Notes under the pieces: generated by a model
What the model was told of the DNA's origin: nothing
The model's database searches: none
Seen by the model: the letters and a program-made list of their open reading frames with translations, nothing else
Shown: piece by piece, positions 10,327-19,110 of the stretch
How positions within the stretch are numbered: the stretch's first letter is position 1
Layout of the letters: the number at the start of each line of letters is the position of its first letter
Program-made: the position numbers and the translations under genes
Assembly: GCF_000968535.2 (NCBI RefSeq)
Contig: NC_016112.1
Span: forward strand, 1,674,001-1,738,000
Source: Methylotuvimicrobium alcaliphilum 20Z
GTDB taxonomy: Bacteria > Pseudomonadota > Gammaproteobacteria > Methylococcales > Methylomonadaceae
Direction of reading: 5' to 3'
DNA: 64,000 bases

Positions 10327-10637
10327 CTAACGTTCATGAAGGCCTAGCCATCGCCCCGGCAAATGAAAGTTCTCTGGTGGCGGAGGGTGCGGTCACTCGC
10401 CCGACAGGACGCCGTGAACCCAGCACCTAAATTATCCAAGATAGTTAACCATAACCAATGGGCTATGGAATTTAGGTGCTGGGTGAATACGTCCATGTAG
10501 GCTCGACGGCGGCTCCCTGCCGCCGACGCCTGTCGATCGAGCAACCGCACCCTCTCTGGAACCGGTATTGCCTGCACAGAGTTTTGTATGTCGAAAAATT
10601 AGATAAAGTGTCCAAATCTACGAACTTTCACAGTAAA
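10327..10637. repeat. 311-bp duplicated intergenic unit (copy 1), occupied by a 65-bp element
   Basis: Nearly the same sequence occurs in reverse orientation at 33142-33383. It contains a palindromic core (arms GAGGGTGCGGTCACTCGCCC and, reversed, GAGGGTGCGGTTGCTCGATC) with an internal GGCGGC/GCCGCC hairpin. This copy is 69 bp longer than the other, exactly the 65-bp insert plus a 4-bp duplication. It fills the metZ to 10896 gap together with a TTTTCGTGGAC-type repeat near 10713-10732; no gene is visible there. Confidence 0.85.
10419..10483. mobile_element. 65-bp inverted-repeat element (MITE-like), copy A
   Basis: Perfect 15-bp terminal inverted repeats CCCAGCACCTAAATT (10419-10433) and AATTTAGGTGCTGGG (10469-10483) with a smaller CCATA/TATGG hairpin inside. 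Flanked by TGAA direct repeats (10415-10418 and 10484-10487). The unoccupied version of the same host repeat at 33142-33383 has one TGAA and lacks the element. The sequence is identical to copy B at 12539-12603. Too short to encode a protein, so it would depend on a transposase in trans. Confidence 0.8.
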
Positions 10638-10848
10638 GTATTCATGCGGTTCCATAAATCTTTTTAAGCCCTCATTGGGTGAGCGGCTTGGAACGTATAG
10701 TTAATTGAATATTTTCGTGGTTTTCGTGGACAGAATATACTTTTTATAAGTTTATGAACAAATCCTTGGCGCATGAATTCAGGAAAAATTCAGGTGCTTT
10801 TTTGCAGTATTAACCCTCGACTCGTTTTTAGCGATCGGTGTTTTGGCA

Positions 10849-10854
10849 TATAAT
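10849..10854 (+). promoter_or_regulatory. Likely -10 box of the MxaD-like gene
   Basis: Perfect TATAAT 41 bases before the start codon at 10896; the region 17 bases upstream (TTTTTA) is only a weak -35. An AGGA RBS lies at 10884-10887. Confidence 0.5.
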
Positions 10855-10895
10855 AGCCAGCTATCTTTTCACTTTTCCGCAATAGGAAGTCAATA

Positions 10896-11456
10896 ATGAA
10901 AAAATTTACGCTCTTAGTTTCAGCTTTGTTTTTGTTTGCAGCCGGCGCCCATGCTCATGGCCCGGTGCGTCAGAAAGTAAAGCAGGATATCACCATTAAT
11001 GCACCGGCTGATAAAGTCTGGGCGTTGATTAAAAATTTCGACGATATGTCATGGTTGCCGGCAGTGGCCAGCACAACAGGTGAGGGCGGCAACAAAAAAG
11101 GCGCGACCCGTGTTTTAACGCTAAAAGACGGGGGGACTATAAAAGAAGAATTGAAAAAGCATGACGATAAAAAGATGAGTTATGCTTATAAAATCAAAGA
11201 TATGAGTGCTGCAAAAACCATAACGCATTCCGGCCAAGACGAAGAGGTGCCGGTATTGCCGGTCAGTAACTATGCTGCAAGCATCGACGTCAAGGCTAAA
11301 GGCGATAAAACGCAGGTAATCTGGAAAGCCGGTTACTACCGCGCATACATGAACAACAACCCACCGGATGAAATGAACGAAGAAGCGGCCAACACTGCCG
11401 TTAACGCGATTTTTAAAGAAGGTTTGGAAAACCTGAAAGCCTTAGCCGAAAAATAA
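10896..11456 (+). CDS. Secreted SRPBCC-family protein, MxaD-like
   Basis: 186 residues with a clear Sec signal peptide (MKKFTLLVSALFLFAAGAHA, cut before HGPV). The mature part has the SRPBCC/START-like fold signature: QDITINAPADKVWALIKNFDDMSWLPAV, then the ATRVLTLKDGG strand and a long C-terminal helix (FKEGLENLKALAEK). Periplasmic SRPBCC proteins of this form in methylotrophs are called MxaD and are associated with methanol dehydrogenase function; whether this one is the true MxaD cannot be told because the rest of an mxa cluster is not in view. Followed after 11 bases by a beta-propeller gene, probably in one transcript. Own promoter likely. Confidence 0.75.
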   Translation: MKKFTLLVSALFLFAAGAHAHGPVRQKVKQDITINAPADKVWALIKNFDDMSWLPAVASTTGEGGNKKGATRVLTLKDGGTIKEELKKHDDKKMSYAYKIKDMSAAKTITHSGQDEEVPVLPVSNYAASIDVKAKGDKTQVIWKAGYYRAYMNNNPPDEMNEEAANTAVNAIFKEGLENLKALAEK

Positions 11457-11467
11457 GGTTATTTGCA

Positions 11468-12430
11468 GTGTTTTTAACGCATGTCAATAACGCGGCGACT
11501 TTGGTCGCCGCGTTTTTTTTATCCCTGCCATTGGCCGCCGCGCCGCGCGCCTATATCACCAATCAACTTGGCGATAGCGTATCGGTTATCGACACTGTGT
11601 CAAATACGGTTATCGAAACTATCGAGGTACCCGGCAAACCGGCAGGTATCGCAGTTGCGCCGGACGGTAGCCGTGTCTATGTCACGACGCCGAAATCGGG
11701 CGAAGTAGCCGTGATCGATACCGTGAGCAACAAATTGATCGCTCAGGTTCCGGTCAGTGCCGGCGCATTGGGCATCACGACGGACCGGGCCGGCAAGACG
11801 ATCTTCATCGCCGACTGGTACAAAAACATCGTATCGGTAGTCGATGCCGAAAGCCTGGAAGTTAAGAAAACGATTCCGGTCGGACAATCGCCGTCCGGTC
11901 TTGCGGTAAGTCCCGATAACCGCTGGCTCTATGTCGCGAACCGGCTGGATAATTCGGTGTCTCAGATCGATCTTGAAACGCTGCGTATCCGCAACACGAC
12001 CAAGGTCGGCGAACATCCGTTCGGTTTAACGATCGATAGCCGAGGCGAGAAGATCTATGTCGCGAACGTCGAAAGTGACGATGTGACGGTCTTGAGTCGC
12101 GATCATCTGAAAAGAATCGGCACTGTCAAGGTCAAGATGCTGCCATATGCCGCTTCTCTGGCACAAAACGATAGCTTGTTGTTCGTGACCAATCAGGACG
12201 ACGGTACCGTATCGGTGATCGATACTGAAACGTTACAAGAAAAGGCCGTAATCAGTGTTGGCGATAAACCCGAAGGTATAGACACGCTGCCAGGGGGACG
12301 TTTTGTCTATGTCGCGAATTGGTTCGATGACAATGTATCGGTCATTGATGCGTTGAGTCTTGAAGTGATCGATACGATCGAAACAGGCGGCGGCAGCCGC
12401 GCCTTCGGTCAGTTTATCGTAGGCGATTGA
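11468..12430 (+). CDS. Periplasmic YVTN beta-propeller protein
   Basis: 320 residues with a signal peptide (hydrophobic AATLVAAFFLSLPLAAA, cut before PRAYITN). About seven blades of roughly 40 residues, each with the YVAN/YVTN and VSVIDT signature (e.g. RAYITNQLGDSVSVID, FVYVANWFDDNVSVID). Such propellers are protein-interaction or ligand scaffolds; many in methylotrophs lie near PQQ-dehydrogenase genes. GTG start at 11468 follows the MxaD-like gene closely. Specific function not known. Confidence 0.75.
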   Translation: MFLTHVNNAATLVAAFFLSLPLAAAPRAYITNQLGDSVSVIDTVSNTVIETIEVPGKPAGIAVAPDGSRVYVTTPKSGEVAVIDTVSNKLIAQVPVSAGALGITTDRAGKTIFIADWYKNIVSVVDAESLEVKKTIPVGQSPSGLAVSPDNRWLYVANRLDNSVSQIDLETLRIRNTTKVGEHPFGLTIDSRGEKIYVANVESDDVTVLSRDHLKRIGTVKVKMLPYAASLAQNDSLLFVTNQDDGTVSVIDTETLQEKAVISVGDKPEGIDTLPGGRFVYVANWFDDNVSVIDALSLEVIDTIETGGGSRAFGQFIVGD

Positions 12431-12505
12431 CTTAAAGTGCCTCGCGCAGCGCCTCTACGTGAGAGTCGTGAAAAATAATTTCCTGGGGCTATGAGTATTG
12501 TAGCG

Positions 12506-12672
12506 GATTCGGTAACTCGCTTGACAGGACGCCGTGAACCCAGCACCTAAATTATCCAAGATAGTTAACCATAACCAATGGGCTATGGAATTTAGGTGCT
12601 GGGTGAATACGTCCATGTAGGCTTGACGGCGGCTTTCCCTGCCGCTGACACCTGTCAATCGAGCAACCGAAC
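12506..12672. repeat. Palindromic intergenic repeat, occupied copy
   Basis: Arms GATTCGGTAACTCGCTTGAC and, reversed, GGTTCGGTTGCTCGATTGAC around the shared GGACGCCGTGAA/TACGTCCATGTAGGC core. It carries the 65-bp element (12539-12603) at the same internal position as the 10.4 kb copy. No gene is visible in 12431-12885. Confidence 0.75.
12539..12603. mobile_element. 65-bp inverted-repeat element, copy B
   Basis: Identical to copy A, with TGAA duplications at 12535-12538 and 12604-12607. Because host repeat and insertion point are the same as in copy A, the two may descend from one insertion followed by spread of the compound repeat, rather than two jumps. Confidence 0.75.
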
Positions 12673-12763
12673 CTGCTTACCGTGCATTAAAAACAGGGAA
12701 GTTATTTATACCGAATTCTAAGAATAAAAGGCATGGGATGAGTCTATCGAGGTCCGCCGTTCA

Positions 12764-12872
12764 TCCAGCACCTAAATTTCATAGGTCTTTGGCAATGATT
12801 CAAAACCATGGCTTATTTAGGTGCTGGGCCTTTGACGGACATCCCGGTGCCGAATTTTGATCTGCGATGGGT
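12764..12872. repeat. Related inverted-repeat element plus repeat arm
   Basis: CCAGCACCTAAAT (12764-12776) and ATTTAGGTGCTGG pair around a different loop from the 65-bp elements, so it is a diverged relative. It is followed by CCGGTGCCGAATTTTGATCT (12845-12864), the reverse complement of a segment also found at 23742-23761 and 26258-26276. Confidence 0.6.
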
Positions 12873-12885
12873 ATAATAATTTCGC

Positions 12886-13434
12886 TCAAAACAAGCCGAG
12901 TTGCACTTGCGCGACTTCCGACATCATGTGTCTCGACCAGGGCGGATCGAGTACGACTTCAACATTGACCCTTTCGACGCCGGGCAGTGCGCGTATCGCT
13001 TTTTCGACATCGCTTTGAATGACGGGACCCATGCCGCAACCGGGTGCGGTCAACGTCATTTGTATGTCGACCCTGTTTTTGCCTTCCCCGGTCGGTGTGA
13101 CCACGCAATTATAAACCAGTCCCAAATCAACGATGTTAACGGGGATTTCCGGGTCATAGACCGTTTTCATGACCTCCCAACAGTTTTTCTCGACTGCGTC
13201 AGGATCCGTGTCGCGGACTAAGGTGTGGAGCTCGTGAGGCTCTTTGCCCAATGCGTCGGCATCGGCGCTGTTGATGCGAACCATGTGTCCGTAATCGGTG
13301 ACAACCGTGTAGTTGTTACCGAGCGATTGATGAATCGTGACGACGGTGCCTTTATTTAAGGTGCCGTTATTGCCGTCGGGAATCGTGACGATATTGACAT
13401 CCCGCGTTAAAACGATGCTTTCTCTTTCAGCCAT
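12886..13434 (-). CDS. sufT: Putative Fe-S cluster assembly protein SufT
   Basis: 182 residues from the ATG at 13434; a longer frame upstream overlaps the SDR gene and was rejected. The N-terminal half (ESIVLTRDVNIVTIPDG, LGNNYTVVTDYGHMVRI) is the SufT-specific region; the C-terminal half is the MIP18/DUF59 domain with DPEIPVNIVDLGLVY and the conserved cysteine in LTAPGCGMGP. SufT helps maturation of Fe-S proteins under high demand. The gene is last in the ubiG-mupP-yciK-sufT string. Confidence 0.9.
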   Translation of the reverse strand: MAERESIVLTRDVNIVTIPDGNNGTLNKGTVVTIHQSLGNNYTVVTDYGHMVRINSADADALGKEPHELHTLVRDTDPDAVEKNCWEVMKTVYDPEIPVNIVDLGLVYNCVVTPTGEGKNRVDIQMTLTAPGCGMGPVIQSDVEKAIRALPGVERVNVEVVLDPPWSRHMMSEVAQVQLGLF

Positions 13435-13435
13435 G

Positions 13436-14176
13436 CTAATTCGTTGGTTGTTGCTTAAAGGTTTGCGCGTCGATGATGCGACCGGTAAGACCGATACTGT
13501 CGGCGCTGAAAAGATAGGTATAAATCTCATTTAATGAGGACATTGCCGGTAGCAGGCTTTTATCCTCGGCCGGGTAGGCTTTTTTTCGAAATGGCGAATC
13601 GATAGGTCCCGGAATCAAGGTATTAACCCTGATTTTTCCTTCCGACTCCAATTCTTCCGCCAGTATCTTGGCCAAGCCCTCCAGCGCGATTTTCGATACG
13701 CCGTAAGACGCCGAATAGGCCTGGCCGGTTCTCGCCTTGGAATCGGATGTAAATACAATGGCGGCGGAATCGCTTTTTTGCATGACCGGTAACAAGACTT
13801 TACATAATATAAAGGGCGCATTTAGATTAACATTCAACGAATGCCCCCAGTCTTTGGTTTTATGCAAGACTAAAGGCTCGAATGCACTGAATTCGACAGC
13901 CGAATGCAGCAAGCCGTCCAGCGAGCCGTATTTTGCTTCGATCCGGTCGGCGAGTTCCTGGTAATCGTTTTCGTTTGCGCCGGCTAAGTCAAAAGGGTAC
14001 ATGATCGGTTCCGGTGCGCCGGCAGCGACGATCTTGTCGTAAACCGATTCCAGTTTAGTGATGATTTTGTCCAGTAAAATAACCTGAGCGCCTTGTTTGG
14101 CGAGAGCCAAGGCAGCCGTACCGCCAAGGCCACCGCCCGCGCCGGTGATCAGAATGACCTTTCCTGTTAATTGCAT
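13436..14176 (-). CDS. Short-chain dehydrogenase/reductase, YciK-like
   Basis: 246 residues from the ATG at 14176. Rossmann NAD(P) motif ITGAGGGLGG, the NVNLNAPF strand, catalytic Ser in VFTSDS and the YGVSK active-site motif. Closest in pattern to YciK-family oxidoreductases of unknown substrate, which follow ubiG and mupP in Pseudomonas as they do here. A slightly upstream ATG (14194) is possible; both overlap the end of the preceding gene, suggesting coupling. Confidence 0.85.
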   Translation of the reverse strand: MQLTGKVILITGAGGGLGGTAALALAKQGAQVILLDKIITKLESVYDKIVAAGAPEPIMYPFDLAGANENDYQELADRIEAKYGSLDGLLHSAVEFSAFEPLVLHKTKDWGHSLNVNLNAPFILCKVLLPVMQKSDSAAIVFTSDSKARTGQAYSASYGVSKIALEGLAKILAEELESEGKIRVNTLIPGPIDSPFRKKAYPAEDKSLLPAMSSLNEIYTYLFSADSIGLTGRIIDAQTFKQQPTN

Positions 14177-14847
14177 AATGTTGACTTTATCCATGAATCG
14201 ATTTGGCGGGGATGATCGATCAAGGCATCGGCGCCCCAATTCTCGGGAACATCCTCCGGCTTTAAATAGCCGTATAACGCGGCCAAGGTTTTCATGCCGA
14301 CATTTTTTCCGGCCTCGATATCGTGTCTCGCATCGCCGATATAAACGCATTCGTGTGGCTTTACTTCGGCCAGTCGGCAGCCTTCCAGCATCGGTTCGGG
14401 GTGCGGTTTGCTGTTGCCGGTGCTATCGCCGCTGACGATACAGGCTGCTCGTTGCGTCAGGTCGAGTGCTTGCATCAGCGGATCGGTGTAGCGTTTAAGC
14501 TTATTGGTCACGACGCCCCATTTAAGACCTTGTGACTCGATGGCTTCGAGTAATTGCGGCATGCCGTCGAAAAAAACCGTGAATTCGGCGATATTGTCTT
14601 GATATCGGTCGAGCATTGTTTTCAGAACCGCCTGCCGAATTTCATCATGGACGGTATCGCCAATGCTGGCTTTAACCATCGCTGCGGCGCCATATGAGAT
14701 ATAGGGCTTAACCGATTCGTTAGGGATATTTACAAAGCCGTGTTCAAGCAAGGCGTGATTCAGGCAGGCAATTAGGTCCGGAGCGGTGTCGACAAGTGTT
14801 CCGTCGAGATCGAATAGCACGCAAGAAAGCTTAAAATCGCAGACCAT
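14167..14847 (-). CDS. mupP: HAD phosphatase, MupP-like (N-acetylmuramate 6-phosphate phosphatase) or phosphoglycolate phosphatase
   Basis: 226 residues. HAD motif I FDLDGTLVDT, motif II VVTNK, and motif III/IV SKPHPEP ... YIGDARHDIEAG. Many annotations call this Gph. The location directly after ubiG and before the YciK-like SDR, plus the C-terminal YGYLKPEDVPENWGAD segment, match the Pseudomonas MupP arrangement, where the enzyme works in cell-wall recycling. The assignment by synteny is inference; substrate cannot be read from sequence alone. Confidence 0.75.
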   Translation of the reverse strand: MVCDFKLSCVLFDLDGTLVDTAPDLIACLNHALLEHGFVNIPNESVKPYISYGAAAMVKASIGDTVHDEIRQAVLKTMLDRYQDNIAEFTVFFDGMPQLLEAIESQGLKWGVVTNKLKRYTDPLMQALDLTQRAACIVSGDSTGNSKPHPEPMLEGCRLAEVKPHECVYIGDARHDIEAGKNVGMKTLAALYGYLKPEDVPENWGADALIDHPRQIDSWIKSTLCN

Positions 14848-14849
14848 AG

Positions 14850-15557
14850 TCAGTCGACTCGTTTGAAAGCGGCAAGATAATTAACGTCGATGTCTTTGCC
14901 GAGACTGAAACGCTTGGTTAACGGATTGTATTCGATGCCTGCCATGCTTTGTAGCTCAAGCCCGGTTTCGCGTGCCCAGCGGCTCAACTCCGAAGGTTTA
15001 ATAAAGGTTTTGAAATCGTGCGTTCCTTTAGGTAGCATTCTCAATACATACTCCGCTGCAACGATGGCCAATAAATAGGCTTTCGGCTTACGGTTTAGCG
15101 TCGAGAAAAACACCGTGCCGCCGGGCTTAACCAGCTTCGCGCAGGCTCTGACGATAGATGCCGGGTCGGGTACGTGTTCGAGCATTTCCATGCAAGTGAC
15201 ATGGTCGAAACCTTCGGGTTGTTCATCGGCCAAGGCTTCGGCGCTAATTTTGCGGTAATGCGCGTTGATGCCGGATTCCAGTCCGTGTAGATCGGCGATA
15301 TCGATCAATTCCTCGCTCAAGTCGATGCCGAGCATATCTGCGCCGTTTTTGGCCAGTCCTTCGGAAAGAATGCCGCCGCCGCAACCGACATCCACGATAC
15401 GCTTGCCGTTAATCTCAGCATGCTCTTGAATGAAACGGATTCGCAGCGGGTTGATGTCGTGGAGAGTTTTGAACTCGCCGCTAGTATCCCACCAGCGTTC
15501 CGCAAGCGAGCCGAATTTATTGATTTCGTGAAGATGTACGTTGTCTGTAACTGTCAT
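14850..15557 (-). CDS. ubiG: Ubiquinone biosynthesis O-methyltransferase
   Basis: SAM-dependent enzyme that performs both O-methylations of ubiquinone synthesis at the inner membrane. 235 residues: typical N-terminus with EINKFGSLAERWWD, SAM motif I VDVGCGGGILSEGLA, and MEMLEHVPDP. First gene of the minus-strand run ubiG-mupP-SDR-sufT. A TATAGT hexamer on the minus strand at 15595-15590 may be its -10 box. Confidence 0.95.
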   Translation of the reverse strand: MTVTDNVHLHEINKFGSLAERWWDTSGEFKTLHDINPLRIRFIQEHAEINGKRIVDVGCGGGILSEGLAKNGADMLGIDLSEELIDIADLHGLESGINAHYRKISAEALADEQPEGFDHVTCMEMLEHVPDPASIVRACAKLVKPGGTVFFSTLNRKPKAYLLAIVAAEYVLRMLPKGTHDFKTFIKPSELSRWARETGLELQSMAGIEYNPLTKRFSLGKDIDVNYLAAFKRVD

Positions 15558-15637
15558 GATAGTGAACCGTTTAGGTTGAATAATTGTATACTATATTACT
15601 AGGTTATTGCTAGCGGCGGATTTAACGGCAGTATGAA

Positions 15638-16948
15638 TTACCGAGACAAGCGCTGCCGCCATAGGTCGATCTTGAGTGTTAAATCGGCCAGGTCAAGTGT
15701 TGTCAGGCGCCGTTGTTTCAATAAGCGTTTGCCGGACACCCAAACGTCGGTAACGTTGTGTCTGCTTGCCGCGTAGACGATTTGCGAGACCGGGCAATAT
15801 ATGGGCTGGGTTTCGATGCCGCTCAAATCGATCGCTACGATATCGGCCGACTTGCCGATAGCCAACGATCCGATTTCGTTGTCGAGGCCCAAGGCTTTGG
15901 CGCCGTTGATTGTTGCCATTTTAAGCGCGGTCATGGCCGGTATCGCTGATGCGTCGTTCGCGACGGCTTTCCCTAGCAGTGCGGCGCTCCGCATTTCGCC
16001 GAACATATCCAGGTCGTTATTGCTGGCGGCCCCGTCTGTACCCAGAGCGACATTGATACCTGCATCGAGGCATTTCGCGACCGAACAAAAGCCGCTGGCC
16101 AGTTTTAAGTTGGATTCCGGACAATGGACGATATGGGCTCCGGAGCTGGCGAACAATTCGATTTCGTCGTCGAGCAATTGAGTCATGTGCACAGCGACGA
16201 AAGAGGGGTTAATCAGGCCGAATTCATTGAGTCTTGTTATCGGGCGCGTACCGGATTTTTCGAATGCCTCATCGACTTCATGTTTCGTTTCGTGAACATG
16301 CATGTGTACCGGAACATCGAGTTCATCGGCGAAAGTTCTGACTTTCTGCAGCGGTTCGTCTGAGACCGTGTAAGGTGCATGCGGCGCAAACGGAGTTATG
16401 ATCAATGGTTCGTGGCGGAGACGGTCGTGCAGTTCTAAGCCTTTTTCGATATAACGATCGGCATTTTCGGCCCAAGCGGACGGAAAGTCGATGAGAATCA
16501 TGCCTATCCCGGCGCGTATGCCATGATGTATAGCCTGTTGCGCGGTGATTTCCGGAAAAAAATACATATCGTTAAAACAGGTCGTACCGCCGCGTATCAT
16601 TTCTGCGATCGCCAGATCGGTTCCGTCCCGGACGAAAGCTTCGCCGACCCATTGGTGTTCGAGCGGCCAGATATGATTTTGCAGCCAGTCCATTAAATGT
16701 AAATCGTCGGCAATGCCGCGCAATAGCGTCATCGCGGCATGAGTATGGCAGTTGATTAGGCCGGGAATAAGGGCGTGTCGGTCGAGATTCTCCACCGAAT
16801 CGGCTTGGTATTTTTGCGAGGCTTCCGTTGTCGGCAATAGGTCGACGATTCGACCTTTGTCGATAATCAACGTATGGTGCTCGTAGGTTACGGATTCGGG
16901 CTCAACAGGTATAATCCAGCGGGCATTGATAGCAATATCGACTTTCAT
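15638..16948 (-). CDS. mtaD: TRZ/ATZ-family amidohydrolase; 5'-methylthioadenosine (SAH) deaminase
   Basis: 436 residues from the ATG at 16948 (MKVDIAINARWIIPVEP); the longer frame upstream overlaps the mtnA promoter area. Metal-binding motifs of the amidohydrolase superfamily are present: CHTHAAMTLLRG, HMHVHETKHEV, and the aspartate in GTDGAASNNDLDMF. It deaminates methylthioadenosine to methylthioinosine in the methionine salvage variant known from Pseudomonas, where mtaD is also beside ubiG and mtnA. Divergent from mtnA with about 107 bp between starts, which must hold both promoters. Confidence 0.88.
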   Translation of the reverse strand: MKVDIAINARWIIPVEPESVTYEHHTLIIDKGRIVDLLPTTEASQKYQADSVENLDRHALIPGLINCHTHAAMTLLRGIADDLHLMDWLQNHIWPLEHQWVGEAFVRDGTDLAIAEMIRGGTTCFNDMYFFPEITAQQAIHHGIRAGIGMILIDFPSAWAENADRYIEKGLELHDRLRHEPLIITPFAPHAPYTVSDEPLQKVRTFADELDVPVHMHVHETKHEVDEAFEKSGTRPITRLNEFGLINPSFVAVHMTQLLDDEIELFASSGAHIVHCPESNLKLASGFCSVAKCLDAGINVALGTDGAASNNDLDMFGEMRSAALLGKAVANDASAIPAMTALKMATINGAKALGLDNEIGSLAIGKSADIVAIDLSGIETQPIYCPVSQIVYAASRHNVTDVWVSGKRLLKQRRLTTLDLADLTLKIDLWRQRLSR

Positions 16949-17055
16949 GAACGGTTTCCAATTTAAATGAATAGCCTGCGTGCAATGTGTGTCGATAGAA
17001 TGCATCGCAAGATAAAACCGAATTATAACTTTTTTTCCTACCTATTCGATAAACA

Positions 17056-18090
17056 ATGACTGAACCCAAACAATTAGCGGTACAAGCCCTGCAATGGACA
17101 GGCGATTCGTTAAAAGTCCTGGATCAAAGGCTGCTTCCCGAAACTATCGCTTATGAAGACTACCGCGATGCGCAGGGCGTCGCTGAAGCGATAAAAACGA
17201 TGCGTGTGCGCGGTGCGCCCGCGATCGGTATTGCGGCGGCCTACGGTGTGGCGTTATCGGTGAAGCTGCATTGCTATGATCGTTCGGTAAATTGGTCTGA
17301 CCAGGTGTTTGCCGATATCGAACGGCTGGCGGCATCGCGCCCGACCGCAGTCAATTTATTTTGGGCCTTGGACCGGATGAAAGCTCTTTTAAATTCCCAG
17401 CCGGAAGATCCGGTGGCGGCAACACAAGCCTTGGCCGTAGAAATTCATCAGGACGATATTGCCGCGAATCATCGAATAGGCGAGTTAGGCGCCGACATTA
17501 TCGGTGGGGCTAAAGGCGTTTTGACGCATTGTAACGCCGGCGCCTTGGCGACAGGCGGTTACGGTACCGCGCTCGGCGTGATTCGAAGCGCCTGCCGGCG
17601 AGGCTTAAATAAAGTTTTTGCAGGAGAAACCCGCCCTTGGTTACAAGGCGCCCGACTGACCGTTTGGGAATTGGCTCAAGACGGTATTGCGGCGACCTTG
17701 ATAGCCGATTCAGCGGCCGCCTGGTTGATGAAGTCGGGTGCGGTCGATTGGATCGTCGTCGGTGCCGATCGGATTGCGGCGAACGGCGATACCGCAAACA
17801 AAATCGGCACTTATTCGCTTGCGGTACTGGCCAAACAGCATGGCGTCAAGGTAATGGTAGCGGCTCCGTTATCGACGATCGATTGGAATCTTGCCGATGG
17901 TAGCGGTATTGAAATCGAACAGCGCGAACCTAATGAACTGTTACCGGATAGTTATAATCAGGAATCCTTGGTCAGCGCTTGGAATCCGGTTTTTGATGTG
18001 ACGCCGGTCGAATTAATTGCGGCGATCGTGACCGAACGCGGCGTGGTAGTGAATCCATCAGAAAATGGCATGGGGAGTCTTAAATCATGA
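17056..18090 (+). CDS. mtnA: S-methyl-5-thioribose-1-phosphate isomerase
   Basis: Isomerises methylthioribose 1-phosphate to methylthioribulose 1-phosphate in methionine salvage. 344 residues with RVRGAPAIGIAAAYG, the catalytic cysteine in LTHCNAGALATGGYG, the ETRPWLQGARLTVWE motif and the catalytic aspartate in GADRIAANGD. Works with the neighbouring deaminase. Its stop overlaps the next ATG (ATGA at 18087-18090). Confidence 0.96.
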   Translation: MTEPKQLAVQALQWTGDSLKVLDQRLLPETIAYEDYRDAQGVAEAIKTMRVRGAPAIGIAAAYGVALSVKLHCYDRSVNWSDQVFADIERLAASRPTAVNLFWALDRMKALLNSQPEDPVAATQALAVEIHQDDIAANHRIGELGADIIGGAKGVLTHCNAGALATGGYGTALGVIRSACRRGLNKVFAGETRPWLQGARLTVWELAQDGIAATLIADSAAAWLMKSGAVDWIVVGADRIAANGDTANKIGTYSLAVLAKQHGVKVMVAAPLSTIDWNLADGSGIEIEQREPNELLPDSYNQESLVSAWNPVFDVTPVELIAAIVTERGVVVNPSENGMGSLKS

Positions 18091-18818
18091 AATTTTCCAA
18101 AAGGGGCAATAATCCGGCTTGGGCAGTGAGTTGTTTTTTTCGCGGCCTGCGTTGGGCGTTTAAGCCGGAATTGCGCAAATTCATCGTGATTCCGGTTTTG
18201 ATTAATCTCGTGCTCTATAGCGCGGTGTTGGTACTCGGGTATTATTATGTTGCCGACCTCATAGCGCATTTTATGCCGGACTGGTTGTCATGGTTAAGCT
18301 GGGTTTTATGGCCGCTGTTTTTTCTCAGTTTTTTTATCGCCGGATTTTTCACGTTTACCATTTTGGCGAATTTGATTGCGGCGCCGTTTTACGGCGCATT
18401 GTCGGCAAAATCGGCAGAACTCATTACGGGCCGAAAGCTTGAGATTGGCGAGCACTCCGTCAACAAAATCATACTGGCCGAATTCAAACGTTTCGGTTAT
18501 TTGGGTAGCAGGGCATTGCCGTTGTTAATTGTGTCGATCATTCCCGGCATCAATATCGCGGCGCCTTTTTTATGGGGTTTGTTCGGTGCCTGGGGTGCGG
18601 CATTGGAATACATGGCTTATCCATTGGAAAATGCCGGTTTGTTATTTTCCGAGCAACGTAAAATACTCAAAAGCATTCGTCTCGGTTCGATGAGCTTCGG
18701 CGGCGTCACGATGGTAGGATTAACCTTACCGATAGTAAATATCATCGTCGCGCCGGCCGCCGTGATTGGAGCGACTATTTATGTGTTGCAGGCTGGGGAA
18801 GGCGAGACTATGACATGA
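18087..18818 (+). CDS. CysZ/EI24-family membrane protein
   Basis: 243 residues with about four to six hydrophobic segments and the family signatures SCFFRGLRWAF, FKPELRKFIVIPVLINLVLY and AAPFYGALSAKSAEL. CysZ is a sulfate importer in Escherichia coli, but family members also occur without that role. Overlaps mtnA by four bases, so probably co-transcribed; a link to sulfur handling fits the methionine salvage neighbours but is inference. Confidence 0.8.
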   Translation: MKFSKRGNNPAWAVSCFFRGLRWAFKPELRKFIVIPVLINLVLYSAVLVLGYYYVADLIAHFMPDWLSWLSWVLWPLFFLSFFIAGFFTFTILANLIAAPFYGALSAKSAELITGRKLEIGEHSVNKIILAEFKRFGYLGSRALPLLIVSIIPGINIAAPFLWGLFGAWGAALEYMAYPLENAGLLFSEQRKILKSIRLGSMSFGGVTMVGLTLPIVNIIVAPAAVIGATIYVLQAGEGETMT

Positions 18819-19110
18819 AGCAAGGATTAGTGCTACGGATAGCTCAATGTTCCGGTATTGCGAGACAGAACGCGGTGCGATAAACGTTAACGTGATTACT
18901 TACTCCCTTTATCCTAGAAAAAGCATTTCACTATGAAGATCATGAAGAATGAAATTTTAATTCAATAACTTGTTACGTTTTCGTATAAAACTTTCGCTCA
19001 TCCGATAGGTTAGCAGGGATACTCAGGCAAGCTCTTGAGTTATACCGTAGATCGAAATTCGACACCGGCGGTCCTTGCTAGATGCATTTCATACCTTTTA
19101 TTCGGCTTCC

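Noticed and set aside
16949-17005. Longer mtaD start
   Set aside because: The extra 19 residues are not family-like and would leave almost no promoter space before divergent mtnA.
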